A stretch of 64,000 nt of DNA, taken from the NCBI GenBank assembly GCA_964030475.1, contig CAXIPT010000038.1, forward strand, positions 41,375 to 105,374, given 5' to 3'. Positions 11,268 to 22,409 of this stretch are shown in pieces. Numbering within the stretch: position 1 is the first letter of the stretch; each line of letters begins with the position of its first letter. The notes beneath the pieces are model-generated. The model saw only the letters and a program-made list of their open reading frames with translations. It was not told the origin of the DNA and did not search any database. Source of the stretch: Tethya wilhelma. Its lineage: Eukaryota; Porifera; Demospongiae; Tethyida; Tethyidae. Made by a program: the position numbers and the translations under genes.

Positions 11268-11935
11268 GCTATAATGCGCATGCGCATAATAATACCATGT
11301 GGATAGATGACCTTTGAACTCTACCTAAGATGGCTGCATTGCATTAATTTTATACACTAAGTTTTAAAGCTTTCTAGTTTTTGTTTATAAACAAAAACTA
11401 GAAGATTGAAATTTGAGATTAAAACGAGTATCAAGGAACATGCCTTTGTGCTGTCAAATTTGGCTCAACACATTCTGGTTCTCTGGAAATCCTTTTCAAG
11501 TAAGGAAGTACGCAAGTACGTACATACGAGAACAAAAAATGGCACTTTGGTGGCTTCCCAATAGTGCTCTCTATGAGTGCTGAGGAAACTTTTTGTGAGT
11601 TTTAAGCCTTACATGCAATTGGTAATCTGTCAGTAAGAGCCTCTGAGCAACTTTGAAGGTTTAATTTTGTTTGACTAAATTTTTATAGTGGCCAACATTT
11701 TGTATTGTGTCTATGGGACAGTCAGCCCATTCCTACTATACGTACTACCGTACATATGATACCTGAGGTCTTTTACCCTCGTTTACTGCCTTAATGTGTT
11801 AAAACAAGAGTTTAATAGAAAGCTTTGAAATTTCAATATAGTAAATGAGTACTTCATGTGAAGCCACTTTTGTAGTACAGTTCAAAGGTCATCTTATTCA
11901 CGTGGAATTTAATATGCATGAGCATTAGCTTACTT
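11268..11935. repeat. MITE-like element with imperfect inverted ends
   Basis: The left end around 11268-11322 (GCGCATGCGCATAATAATAC... GATGACCTTTGAACT) matches the reverse complement of 11880-11935 (AGTTCAAAGGTCATC... ATGCATGAGCATTAGC). The interior around 11540-11760 is similar to 50710-50910, so this is a dispersed family. The LTR retrotransposon begins just past its right end. Confidence 0.6.
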
Positions 11936-11943
11936 GAGCTTTA

Positions 11944-12286
11944 TGTAACTGTGATAGACTGGTAATGTATGGATAATTGCTTAACTGACTATGACTGTTA
12001 TAGTTTGTTGTAGTTATTATTGTGTTAGTTGTATTCTATTTAGATGTTTAACTTTCAACTTTACTTTAGTGATGTAATGATTAGGTAATACTTGTTTTTC
12101 TTTAGTTTTACGTGTTAACTGAATACTCTTACACCTTGAGTTGTTTTTCTCTGTTAACTTGTGAACTTTAGTTAGTCTGGTGTGATTTTTGGTATTATTG
12201 AAAAAGAAACTTATTTACTCTCTCTCTCTGTCAATTCATAATACTTGCTTGCAAGTTAACAGCTACTAGGATGGTAGTCTGTTACA
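11944..12286 (+). repeat. 5' LTR
   Basis: 343 bases starting TGTAAC and ending GTTACA (6-bp inverted ends), followed at about 12289 by TGGTGGCAGCAG, a plausible tRNA primer-binding site because it is complementary to a CCA-ending tRNA tail. It matches 17242-17580 almost base for base apart from the missing first few bases and a CT-repeat length change. Confidence 0.9.
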
Positions 12287-12474
12287 TTTGGTGGCAGCAG
12301 TGTCTGGATACTATTGTATGCTGTTAGTGAACAGTACAGCCCACAAAGTTGAATCAGATTGACAAGTGTGTCAAGATTCAAGGAGCTTAGCATCAGTGAG
12401 TGCAGATAGTTAGCAGAGATTTGAGCTAGCTAGCACCAGTTTGTTGCAGTGGAAAACTATTTATTTGTTGGTGG

Positions 12475-13497
12475 ATGACCACTAGAGCAGGAACACGCTA
12501 CAAACAGATACCAGAGATGTCTGACTCAGAGGAACAGGGATTACCCTACAACCCGACTATCTACCCCACAGAACAGGACCATGACAATCCGATCACCGAC
12601 TCAACGGAACAGCAAACCCCACGTTCCAAGCAGACGACAACCCCCGAACCTGAGGACAAGGAACCTCAAGTTGTCGTACAAGGAGAAGTCTCGATGACTC
12701 AAATGTTACAAGCCCTGCTGGACGATCGCCGACAGAGGGAGGTGGAGCTGGCAGAGGAGAGACGGCTACGTGCCGAAGAGCTCCGACAGAGGGAGGAGGA
12801 GCTGAGATATGAGCAGTGTCGGAGAGACGAACAGGCTGCTAAACGAGAAGAAGAGATGAGGAAGCAGATGGCTATCCTCAAGAACTTAGTTGATGGTGTG
12901 AACAAACAAGGTGAAGCCGCATTGAAGAAGGCTGACAAAGATCGTGAGGTAAAGGTCACCAAGCTAGCAGATAGCGATGACATTGAGGCGTACCTCACAA
13001 CATTCGAGAGACAAATGGAAGCATACGAGATCCCGAAGGAACGCTGGTCTCTAACTTTAGCATCAAAGCTCTCAGGAAAAGCCCAGCAAGCTTACACAGC
13101 TATGGGGGTGAAAGAGTCAACCGACTATGACAAATTGAAGGAAGCAATCCTACGTCGCTACGATATCAACCAGGAGAGTTACAGGTTGAGGCTCAGGTCG
13201 GCCAAGATCGGCGACGGTGAGACCAACACAACAAGACTACATGACAAGTGGTTGAAAGAATGCAGTTCAATTGAGGACATCAAAGATCAGATTGCTTTGG
13301 AACAGCTACTTGAAACGCTACCAAAAGACGTACGTGTCTTTGTCAAAGAACGACAGCCAAAGAGTTCAGCAGATGCTGCAGCACTTGCAGATGACTATCG
13401 AATGGCGAGAAAACAGATTCCTCAAGATAAGCGACCTACAGAGCGCAGAACCTGCTTGCGTTGTGGCAAGCCCGGTCATCTTGCAAAGGATTGCTGA
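12475..13497 (+). pseudogene. gag: gag of the LTR retrotransposon (first part)
   Basis: A 340-aa frame beginning about 190 bases after the 5' LTR. The N-terminus is acidic/polar, followed by a highly charged Arg/Glu coiled coil (about residues 85-130) and then a retrotransposon-gag-like capsid region (about 160-300; includes 'YLTTFERQMEAYEIP' and 'LRSAKIGDGE'). The first zinc knuckle CLRCGKPGHLAKDC (CX2CX4HX4C) ends exactly at a TGA (13495-13497). The same frame stays open past the TGA into the next segment, so the stop may be decay or a readthrough site. Decay is more likely given the other lesions. Confidence 0.85.
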
Positions 13498-14112
13498 AGC
13501 AACACACCACGTCCTACTCAATCTGAGAGTACATCCAACAAAGGAAGTCAACAACAGCAGTCACCCAAACCAAGGCAGGATTCAACTACAAAACCAGACA
13601 GGCCCAAGAAAGACTTGAAGGACATTGAGTGTTTCAACTGCCGACAGAAAGGACACTATTCATCAAACTGTCCCGATCGCTCATTTTTTCTCATGGAACA
13701 ACGGGTCGACCATCACCGAAACGCTACTACAAGGCATCACAAGGTGGTATCACCTTCAGTACCAGGAGTTGTCAAACCAGGTACTGTAGAGGGACAAGAG
13801 GTAACAGATATCCTTCTCGACACAGGGTGTACTAGGACAATTGTACACAAGAAGTTGGTGCCAGAACAGAAGTTGTTGCAAGAAGCAATCAGATGTGCTC
13901 ATGGGGACACAGTACTATACCCCTTAGCTCAGGTCAAGGTTGAAGTCTCAGGAAAAACCATTGAAGTGGAGGCAGCAGTTTCAGAGACATTGCCAATGTC
14001 GGTCATCCTCGGTACAGATGTACCAGATCTACCAGAGCTACTGCAAGGAAAACTGACTACAGAAACGATGGGTCAACAGTCAGACAACAATGCCTTCGTT
14101 GTCACTACCTGA
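13498..14112 (+). pseudogene. second zinc knuckle and aspartic protease region of the LTR retrotransposon
   Basis: This continues in the gag frame after the TGA. A Gln/Ser/Pro-rich linker leads to a second CCHC knuckle (CFNCRQKGHYSSNC, about 13630-13670). A retroviral-type aspartic protease follows, with the catalytic LLDTGCTRTIV motif at about 13810-13840 and a downstream 'VILGTDV' strand. It ends at another in-frame TGA (14110-14112), after which the frame is again open. Confidence 0.85.
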
Positions 14113-16259
14113 GCAGCAGCCAAGAAGCAACAACAAACAGAAGCAGAGGCTCAACAGAGACAGCTACAGTCACAGGTACAGCCAAAACCACTGGAAGAGA
14201 TTGGGAATATACCAGACAAAATTCAGCAAGATGGCAAGAATGAGGCTGAAGAGGTGAACCAAGAATGTGAGATTGTTGACGACCAAGTTCAGCTCCATAA
14301 CGATGGTGATGATGAGTGGCTGATCACTTTTGATGGAGATTTGTTTGGAAGCTCTAAAGAGAGGAGACGACTTACTCGAAGGGAGAAATGTGAAAACCGT
14401 GCAAGGTTTACTCCTCAAGCAGATGACTGTGACAGTGATCGTCCGTCCCATGTACTGGACATGCCTCCATCTGAGTTCATTAAGTTGCAGAAAGAAGATC
14501 CATTCTTGGAAACTGTCCGAGAAGCAGCCACAGGAAAGCCATCGAAGGCAGGAGTTGGATTTTTTGAGAAAGATGGTGTCGTATATAGACGCTGGATCGT
14601 CCGCCAACGTCCACAAGAAGAGATTGAACAACTTGTGATTCCAGTCAAATGTCGACCAGAGTTGCTCAAAATTGCTCACACAGTCCCACTAGCAGGTCAC
14701 ATGGGTAAAGAGAAGACAGCCCCCAACGACTTCTACAAAGGTTCTATTGGCCAACACTCTATCATGATGTTGCAGGGTACTGCAAAGGTTGTCCCACATG
14801 TCAGAAGTCAAGTGCTCGAGCTGTGAGACGTGCTCCACTCGTACCTTTACCAATTATTGACACACCCTTCAAGAGAATCGAGATGGACATTGTTGGACCA
14901 TTGCCAAGGAGTAAATCCGGAAAGAAGTACATCCTAGTTATATGTGATTATGCTACTCGGTATCCTGAAGCCATACCCTTGAAGTCAATTGATGCTGCAC
15001 AGATAGCAGATGAGTTGCTACAGCTCTTTTCTCGAGTTGGTATACCTGAAGAAATTCTCACTGATCAAGGCAGTAATTTTACGTCAAAGTTGCTGACAGA
15101 GATTTACAGCATGTTACACGTCCATCCCATTCAAACAACTCTGTATCATCCTCAAACCGACGGTCTCGTCGAACGTTTTAACCAAACACTGAAGAAGATG
15201 TTAAGGAAAGCTGCAAGTCAAGATCACAAGGATTGGGATAAGCTCATCCCATACCTGTTGTTTGCGTACCGTGAGGTACCACACTCTTCGACTGGTTTTT
15301 CTCCATTCGAATTGTTGTACGGGAGAAGTGTCAGGGGACCACTGGATGTTATCCGTAACTCTTGGACAGCTAAGCCAGCAAACAAACCTGCTGAAGAAAG
15401 TGTCATTTCACATGTGTTGTGTATTCGAGAGAGACTGGAGAAGATGACAGACATTGTCAAGGAGAACATGGAAGCAGCACAGCAGTTGCAGAAACAATGG
15501 TATGACAAGACAGCCAGAGAACGATCTCTCAAAGACGGAGAACAGGTCCTAGTGTTACTGCCAACATCTTCAAACAAGCTTCTTGCACAATGGCAGGGTC
15601 CGTACAAAGTAGTCAAGAAGATTGGCAAAGTGACCTACCAGATCAACATGCACGACCGCTGTAAGAGCAAGAGAACATTCCATGTGAACATGCTAAGGAA
15701 GTGGTACGAAAGACCCACAGAAGATATTGCGATGGTTGCTGATGACAGTGAATTTGAGGAAGTGATCTCAAGCTGGAAACAGACTGACGGTACAGATGGA
15801 ACAGTTAAACCCAAACTTGGTGAACAACTCAGTACAGACCGGGAGTCAGATTTGAATTTGCTAATGGAGGAATTCTCGGATGTCTTCAGAGACAGCCCAG
15901 GTAAAACAGATTTGGTGGAACATTGTATACCCACAGGAACAGCAAGTGCTGTTAGACTACCTCCATACCGCATTCCTCATGCATACCGAGAGACAGTCAA
16001 ACGTGAACTTGAAGAGATGCTAGAGAAAGGAATCATCGAACCAGCAATGGGAGAATGGAGTTCACCCATGGTCATTGTCAAAAAGAAAGACAATTCATTG
16101 AGAATATGTGTAGACTATCGGAAGCTCAATCAGTTGTCATCAATGGATGCATACCCTATCCCAAGAGTTGATGATAATATCGATCGTGTTGGTAAAGCAA
16201 AGTACTTTTCAACTATCGACCTAACAAAAGGATATTGGCAAGTGCCAGTGTACAGCTGA
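14113..16259 (+). pseudogene. pol: integrase and N-terminal half of reverse transcriptase
   Basis: After a Gln/Glu-rich linker the frame reaches the integrase zinc-binding domain (AGHMGKEKT near 14690-14720, CPTC near 14796). A one-base slip in the C-run near 14722-14726 changes frame, so CPTC and everything after it are read in the next frame. The core has D in 'EMDIVGPLP' (about 14880), D in 'TDQGSNFTS' (about 15063) and E in 'GLVERFNQTL' (about 15175). A C-terminal WQGPYKVVKKIGKVTYQI domain follows. Without a break the frame runs into RT: LPPYRIPHAYRE, 'GIIEPAMGEWSSPMVIVKKKD', 'RICVDYRKLN', 'FSTIDLTKGYWQVPV'. It stops at 16259 through a frameshift. Confidence 0.88.
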
Positions 16260-17241
16260 CAGAGTGAAGACTGGATTTTCAACCCCTTTTGGTTTATTTC
16301 AATTCACTATGATGCCATTTGGATTACAGGGTGCACCTGCTACATTTCAACGTCTTATGGACAAGGTGATTCGAGGACTTGAAGACTTCACAGCCTCCTA
16401 CCTCGATGATCTCATTATTTTCAGCGATACATTTGAAGACCACATTGAACATCTTCACAAAGTACTTTCTAAACTTCGTGAATCAGGATTGACAGCCAAA
16501 GCAAAGAAGTGTGTTTTAGGAACAGAGCATTGTGTCTATCTTGGACATATTATTGGAGGAGGTGTTGTTCGCCTAGAACATGGTAAACTACATGCCGTAG
16601 AAGAATTCCCTATTCCACAGTCAAAGAAAGATGTTAGAGGGTTTTCTTGGTTTAGCCGGATATTACAGGAGATTTATTCCGGAATTTGCTACTATCGCTG
16701 CACCCCTCACTGACCTTATCCGAAAAGATGCACCAAATAATGTTGTTTGGTTTAGTAAGTGTGATGATGCATTTCGCAAGCTAAAGCATCTACTTTGTAC
16801 TTCACCAGTATTAAAAAGCCCAGATTTTCAGAAAGATTTTATTCTCCAAACAGATGCATCGTACCGAGCAGTTGGCGCTGTATTTAGTCAACTGGATGAA
16901 CAAGGTCTATAGATCACCCGATTGCATTTTTCAGTAAGAAGTTGCTACCTCGTGAGGAACGATACTCTACTGTGGAGAAAGAGTGCCTAGCCATTAAATT
17001 GGGAGTACATCCCTCCCTCCTTCTCCGGCATCAAGCACCACTTGACGTAATACGGGATAGGGCATCTGCATTTGCATTTGCTCGTCCAACACGATGAGTA
17101 ACTGTAAACTCAAACGGTTGTAGCGAAAGGCTCCAACGGGTAAGTCGTGGATTCTTGTCTTTGAGCTGATTCAGCCATACAAGGGCTCTGTGATTGGTCT
17201 GAATCTGAAACGGCTTTCCTAGGAGGTAAACTCGAAAAGCA
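16260..17241 (+). pseudogene. pol: C-terminal RT and RNase H, with the end inverted
   Basis: RT continues with 'FGLFQFTMMPFGLQGAPATFQ' and the catalytic box YLDD (about 16402), then the thumb. A frameshift near 16643 leads to 'LGLAGYYRRFIPEF' and RNase H (first Asp in 'LQTDASYRAVGAVF', about 16851). Another frameshift near 16910 precedes 'ERYSTVEKECLAIKLGV', which stops near 17008. The next RNase H piece is found on the minus strand (17241 back to about 17030: 'VYLLGKPFQIQTNHRAL', 'LTRWSLSLQPFEF', 'ANADALSRI'). The purine-rich tract is also inverted, at about 17008-17027. This is an in-place inversion of some 235 bases abutting the 3' LTR. Confidence 0.82.
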
Positions 17242-17580
17242 TGTGATAGACTGGTAATGTATGGATAATTGCTTAACTGACTATGACTGTTATAGTTTGT
17301 TGTAGTTATTATTGTGTTAGTTGTATTCTATTTAGATTTTTAACTTTCAACTTTACTTTAGTGATGTAATGATTAGGTAATACTTGGTTTTCTTTAGTTT
17401 TACGTGTTAACTGAATACTCTTACACCTTGAGTTGTTTTTCTCTATTAACTTGTGAACTTTAGTTAGTCTGGTGTGATTTTTGGTATTATTGAAAAAGAA
17501 ACTTATTTACTCTCTCTCTCTCTGTCAATTCATAATACTTGCTTGCAAGTTAACAGCTACTAGGGTGGTAGTCTGTTACA
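17242..17580 (+). repeat. 3' LTR (first bases lost to the inversion)
   Basis: 339 bases matching the 5' LTR from its TGTGATAGAC block to the final GTTACA. The leading TGTAAC of the 5' copy is missing, which fits the adjacent inversion having cut inside the LTR start. Confidence 0.9.
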
Positions 17581-18193
17581 GAGCTTAGGGTCTTCTGAGT
17601 GCCTGAGGCAAACTGTACTGTAACAAATATCTTCTCTTGTTTCCTTGAAAAACCATCCAGCTTGTTTAAGCACTAGCAAGATGCTGCGCTTCTGAAGTTT
17701 GACCTCTGAACTCATTTCACAACCACTCCCATCTGCATGGGTCAGCTTGCAAAAAGAAGACTTGAAGACTCACTGTTAGTATCTACGGAGGACAGTCCAT
17801 TGCTCGACAAATTTGTGAACAAGACAAAATAACTCTTTCAAGTCAAGGCCTACGTAGCTAGCTTGGCCAGATGAATTTTCAAGTGTATATATCTATGGTA
17901 TCTTAGTAATAGTTGCTCAGATTTTTGCAATAGAATTCCTTGTTCTTTTTTGTTGCTAGGGCCATTAGACCTATATATATTCTAAACAAGTTAGAGGCCT
18001 TGTCCAATGGTATTTAAAGGTCCTCACTCAGGCCCTTGGTAACACCCTCGGACCTTCAATCCTCTATATAGTATAGAGGCATTGGACTTGTCCTCTAACT
18101 ATTATATGATAAGGGATTTATTTGCATCACAAGGCAAGTAAATCTTACTATGACTGAGACTAGTGTGTGCCACTTCAGTATCACTGCAGGTTA
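17581..18193. other. intergenic stretch, nothing recognised
   Basis: Unique-looking AT-rich sequence with no credible reading frame or repeat structure that I can name. Confidence 0.5.
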
Positions 18194-18573
18194 CCAGTGG
18201 CGGATCCAGGATTGTAGAAAGGGGTTTTCTTAGTAGAATGAGCGTGAAGCGCACGCAAAATTTTGCGCTAGCCATGCCCACTTCCGGTAAAACCACGCCT
18301 ATTTTTACGTATAGCTCCACCCATTTCTAATTGCATGAACTTTGTACTTTACTATGCAAACGGTGTTTCTAGCTCGTGCGTAGTTATTTTGGGAAGTATC
18401 TACACTTTCTGGGCTTATTTGCTGGCAGCCAATGCTTTTCAAGTAAGTATTATACTTGTGAGAGGCCAGCAGTTGGTTTTCTCTTGATTTTTAAGACCTA
18501 AAATAAATTTTACCCTTGGTCTGAAAGGGGGTATCCATGGATACATTGGATATCCCCCTAAATCCGCCACTGG
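18194..18573. mobile_element. MITE with CCAGTGGCGGAT ends (hAT-like look)
   Basis: The ends CCAGTGGCGGATC and its inverse ATCCGCCACTGG near 18564-18573 form terminal inverted repeats. The flanks repeat GTTAC (18190-18194 and 18573-18577), overlapping the terminal C, so the target duplication is either 3 or 5 bases. Non-coding interior. The element at 39219-39592 has a similar CAGTGGCG start. Confidence 0.7.
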
Positions 18574-18642
18574 TTACACAAAATTTGAATAACTGGCATA
18601 CACACACAAAGGTGATTCATAGAATTCTGAAAAATTGAGAAT

Positions 18643-18890
18643 AAACAATTGATGGAAATGTAATGAGAGACTGAAATGGCTAAACCATAAAAAGAAAGCA
18701 AGACTTGAATGGCTGTTAGAATGTGTACAGAATTCTTCCTGTGGGCAAGACTTAACATGGCAAGAGTATTACATATAGCCCACAGAAAGATTCTGTACAC
18801 ATTCCTACAGCCATTCCAGTCATCGTTTGCTTTTTTTTTTTATGATTTAGCTATTCCCGTGTCTCATTACATTTCCAATCTTGTTTTACA
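18643..18890. repeat. foldback repeat family B, copy 1
   Basis: Arms of about 100 bases are near reverse complements: 'aatgtaatgagagactg...' with 'tgtctcattacattt', and 'agaattcttcctgtgggc' with 'gcccacagaaagattct'. Copies lie at 19847, 22186, 23490, 33505 and 35324. Confidence 0.75.
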
Positions 18891-19042
18891 ATTAGCTGGG
18901 TTCTGTTGCTGGAACCGTACTGAGAAGAATATGATTATCCTCTATTGACAATGATTTAAAGTAACAATATTAGTAACCTCAACTTAAGTAGGTGACTTTT
19001 GATGCTGGGGCCAGATGATCATGAGACCGCATATGAACTATT

Positions 19043-19525
19043 CCCAGTATGGTAGTACTGGATACATAGGTATGGCATGGATGGCCCATTAGCGCAATAC
19101 AAATATTCACACAAATAGCTCGGCAAAAACTGAATGGTTTTGGGCTATGTTTTAGGCTCATTAGAAAGAGAAAAGGCTAAATAGTAGCTTAAGAAGCCTT
19201 TTAGTGCCAAGCACTCAATTGCTTAAGTACCAAACTAAAGTATGCCAAACCTCCAATTTTCTCCTTCTGATTCTTCTTCTTCTATCTTGGAATGACTTTT
19301 CTCACAGATTGCTCACTTTCAGAAGTTGAACAAATAAACTTGGTATCTTTGTATTCACGTGCATTGGTTATTCGCCTCTTTAGCTAGATACAAGATGAAA
19401 AGCGCCTTCTCTGTATGGTAGCCATTCATTTCTATACTCATTAATAATTATTAGCTACTTTGGAATCAAGTTGACAACCCTTTTCCAGTTAGACAAGTGT
19501 GCGTTATTTGGAATTCGAATATTCA
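19043..19525. repeat. dispersed repeat family C, copy 1 (middle segment inverted)
   Basis: It starts with the hairpin-like CCCAGTA..GGTAGTACTGG block and 'ccattagcgcaatacaaatattcac', common to all copies. The segment at about 19131-19216 is reverse-complemented relative to copies 2, 3 and 5. The rest (CTTCTT-rich tract, 'agatacaagatgaaaagcgcc', 'gtgcgttatttggaattc') is in normal order. Confidence 0.75.
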
Positions 19526-19846
19526 CTGCCTGAAGATTTCTGGTTGCGCTAAAGCGTAGAAAATAGAGATTTCGTAAGTCTCTATTATCCATGGCTGAAG
19601 TCTCTGTAACCAGTTACCGGTACCATTCAGTCTTATATGTTTAGGAGGTGAATAGACTACTTTGTTACATAGTTGACATTATAAAAAAATGAGCAAAGAA
19701 AGTGAAATTATATAAGATACAGCTTGACAGCTCCAGCCTCCTGAGATGCTTCACTTTGCTGATAGCATAGATTATAACATAAGCTATAATATCCATGCTG
19801 ATAGTGTACAAGTATAAACACTTAACTGTGATGTAGAATTATGATA

Positions 19847-20088
19847 AACAAGTGAAAAAAACATTAGGAATGGCCACATTGTAAAAAAGAAAGCAAACAA
19901 GATGGAATGGCTGTTTGAGTGAGTAAAGAATTATTCCTACAGTATGGGCAACATGAGGGACTGACATGCAGCCCACACAGGAATGATTCTGCACACACTC
20001 AAACAGCCATACCATCTTGTTTGCTTTCTTTTTTATGATTTGGCCAATCTTACGTCTCATTACATTTACAATGTTTTTTTCACTTGTA
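19847..20088. repeat. foldback repeat family B, copy 2
   Basis: The left end ACAAGTGAAAAAAACATT (19847) and right end AATGTTTTTTTCACTTGT (to 20088) are exact inverses, and the inner arms pair over about 100 bases (gcaaacaagatggaatggct / agccataccatcttgtttgc). Confidence 0.8.
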
Positions 20089-20238
20089 AAGGATTGAGAG
20101 CTATGGCCAAATGCATACTAAATATATGCCCATTATATACAAAAGGTGTCTTCAAACTCTTGTTGGCATTGTTGCACTACTGGCAGCATGTTTTCCTGAA
20201 ACCCGAAAAATATTGAATGATGTAGTTTTTAATCTTAT

Positions 20239-21205
20239 TCCCAGTACAGTACATAGGAATGGCACGGATGGCCCATTAGCGCAATACAAATATTCACGCT
20301 AATAACTTTGCAAAAACCGAGCACTTGCCACTAAAAGGCTTCTCAAGCTACTATTTAGCTCATTTGCTTTCCAACAAGCCTAAAAACTTGGCCTAAAACC
20401 ATCGCTAAAGTACCAAAGTAAAATATACCAAACCTCCAATTTTCTCCATCTTCTTCTCAACTTTTCTCAAAGACTGTTCACTTTCAGAAGCTGATTCTTG
20501 AATGAATAAACTTGGTATCTTTGTCTTCACATGTTTTTGGTATCGGTTTTCTGTGTCCCTCGTTAGGTGGCTATATACAAGGCGAAAAGCGCCTTCTCCG
20601 TATAGACCTTTTCCACGCGCATGGGAAAATAGTGCGAAACAAGTCGAAGTAATGTTTTCTGACACATTATGACACAGGCCACGCCCATTGGTGGGCAAGC
20701 GAATGGAATTTTGTACTAGCTGACACTGGAGGCCAAGTTTAAAGAGCCTTCTACTGGAAATAGAAGCAGCAAGCCAGATAAAACGTGGAGAAGGGTCCAT
20801 ACAAACTTCGAATAGCAACAAATCTGAGAAAATAGCACCACACTACGTATGAACTGGCATGTAAAAGCCATCATGAACTGGACTTACTCGTATTTCAGAT
20901 ATATACAAGCATTTTGAGTGAGTTCTAGTGAAGCCGGCTGAATCATACTTCCTCACTGATCGTGCTCTTTTCAAGCTTGGCAGTATCACTACTGTACAAA
21001 TTTGCCCACCAAGGGGTGTGTCTATCGTCACAATTTGTCATAACACATCATGCATCTAATTAAAAAATTGCTACTGTTCCCACGTAGAAAAGGTCTATAG
21101 CAGCCATTCATTTCTACGCTCATGCATAATAATTCATTAGCTACTGGAAAATTTCAAATTGACCGCCCTTTTCCTGATATAAGTGTGCATTATTTGGAAT
21201 CTGAA
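20239..21205. repeat. dispersed repeat family C, copy 2, interrupted
   Basis: Starts CCCAGTACAGTACATAGGAATGG and carries all family blocks in forward order. It is split by the inserted element at 20603-21097, after which the family sequence resumes with 'cagccattcatttctacgctcatgcataat'. Confidence 0.75.
20603..21097. mobile_element. TA-flanked MITE nested in family C copy 2
   Basis: Terminal inverted repeats TAGACCTTTTC and GAAAAGGTCTA, flanked by TA on both sides (20601-20602 and 21098-21099). Removing it rejoins the family C sequence as seen in the uninterrupted copies. The TA duplication suggests mobilisation by a Tc1/mariner-type transposase. Reading frames across it are not gene-like. 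Confidence 0.8.
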
Positions 21206-21611
21206 TATTCGCTGCCTGCCTGCATTACCTGCCCATTTTATTTCCGTTCAAGTCCCAAAAGAAAGTAATTTGTCATCCCAGGCTATATTTCAAGAAATGG
21301 AAGGGGTTGCAGCAGCATGTAGCTAGGAATTTTGATGAAATTCAGATTGTGCATTTCAAATTTTTTTTCTACGTACCATAGTTGCAATGCTTTTTACAGC
21401 ACTGAGACTGTCTATTATTATATTAACAAAATTTTTACTGTTAATATGGTTAGAGATTGAACGGTTCTGTGTAAGCCAACTTTTTTCTAACAATGATTTT
21501 GCAAGTATTACACAAATAGCAAAATGCCAATACATGCAGGTGTGTACCCAGAAAATCTATTAACTAATAAGTAAGAGTAAGGCATAATAATTATTATAAC
21601 ACAAAGGTATT

Positions 21612-22131
21612 CCCAGTACGGTAGTACTGGGTACATAGGAATGGCACGGATGGCTCATTGGTGCAATACAAATATTCACGCTAATAACTCTGCAAAAAAT
21701 GAGTGCTTGACACTAAAAGGCTTCTAACGCTACTTCTTAGCTCATTCTCTTTCTAACAAGCCCAAAAACATGGCCTAATACCACTGCTAAAGTACCGAAC
21801 TAAAATGTGCCAAATCTCCAATTTCCTCCATCTTCTTCTTCTTCTTCTATCTTAATATGACTTTTCTCAAAAAGCGCTCACTTTCAGAAGCTGATTCTTG
21901 AACGAATATATACGTGGTTTCTTTGTCTTCAGGTCCTTTTGGCATCGCTTCTTCATGTCTCTCATTGAGTCGCTAGATACAAGGCGAAAAACGCCTTCTC
22001 TTTATGGCAGCCATTAATTTCTACACTCTACCGAGAACTAAACTTAACGACCCTTTCCATACAGATAGGTGTGTGTTATTCATATTTTACTGAAGTTGAG
22101 CTATGCTATTCCGCTACTGCTGTACTGGGTA
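21612..22131. repeat. dispersed repeat family C, copy 3 (most complete forward copy)
   Basis: Starts CCCAGTACGGTAGTACTGGG, a perfect 8-bp hairpin with a GGTA loop, and ends near a second GTACTGGGTACA. Middle and right segments are in forward order. No coding potential. Confidence 0.75.
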
Positions 22132-22185
22132 CAAAACTATCAGTTACTTTAGACAATTTGCTAAGGTTCATGGAAAAAATGGAAC

Positions 22186-22409
22186 AAACAAGCATTAGAA
22201 ATGTAACAAGAACATAGGAATGGCCAAATAAATCATAAAAAGTAAGCAAACAAGATAGTAATAGTGGTTAGAATGAGTGAAAGTTCATTCCTGTGTTGCT
22301 AGGGATATGAACATAAGACACACAGAAATGAACTTCTGACCTATCTTGTTTGCTTACTTTTTATGATTTATTTGACCATTCCTGTTATTATTATTTTTTT
22401 TACTTGTAC
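22186..22409. repeat. foldback repeat family B, copy 3
   Basis: Arms pair through 'aaatcataaaaagtaagcaaacaagata' type sequence near 22230 and its inverse near 22340-22368; ends are more diverged than in copies 2 and 5. Confidence 0.7.

Larger units (their letters stand above)
11944..17580 (+). mobile_element. degenerate Ty3/gypsy-like LTR retrotransposon with integrase upstream of RT (Gmr1-like order)
   Basis: Two near-identical LTRs bound the element. Inside, on the + strand and in order, are gag with a CCHC zinc knuckle, a second knuckle plus DTG protease, the integrase (zinc-binding CxxC, catalytic core, C-terminal domain), reverse transcriptase and the start of RNase H. Integrase and RT lie in one continuous frame, so the order is not a product of rearrangement. 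The element is dead: in-frame TGA codons at 13495 and 14110, frameshifts near 14722, 16260, 16643 and 16910, and inversion of about 17005-17241. GAGCT occurs at 11936-11940 and 17581-17585, but three bases away from the left LTR end, so the target-site duplication is uncertain. Confidence 0.9.

Noticed and set aside
20405..20821. A 138-aa minus-strand frame
   Set aside because: It crosses from a family C repeat into an inserted MITE; no motif and no homologue-like composition.
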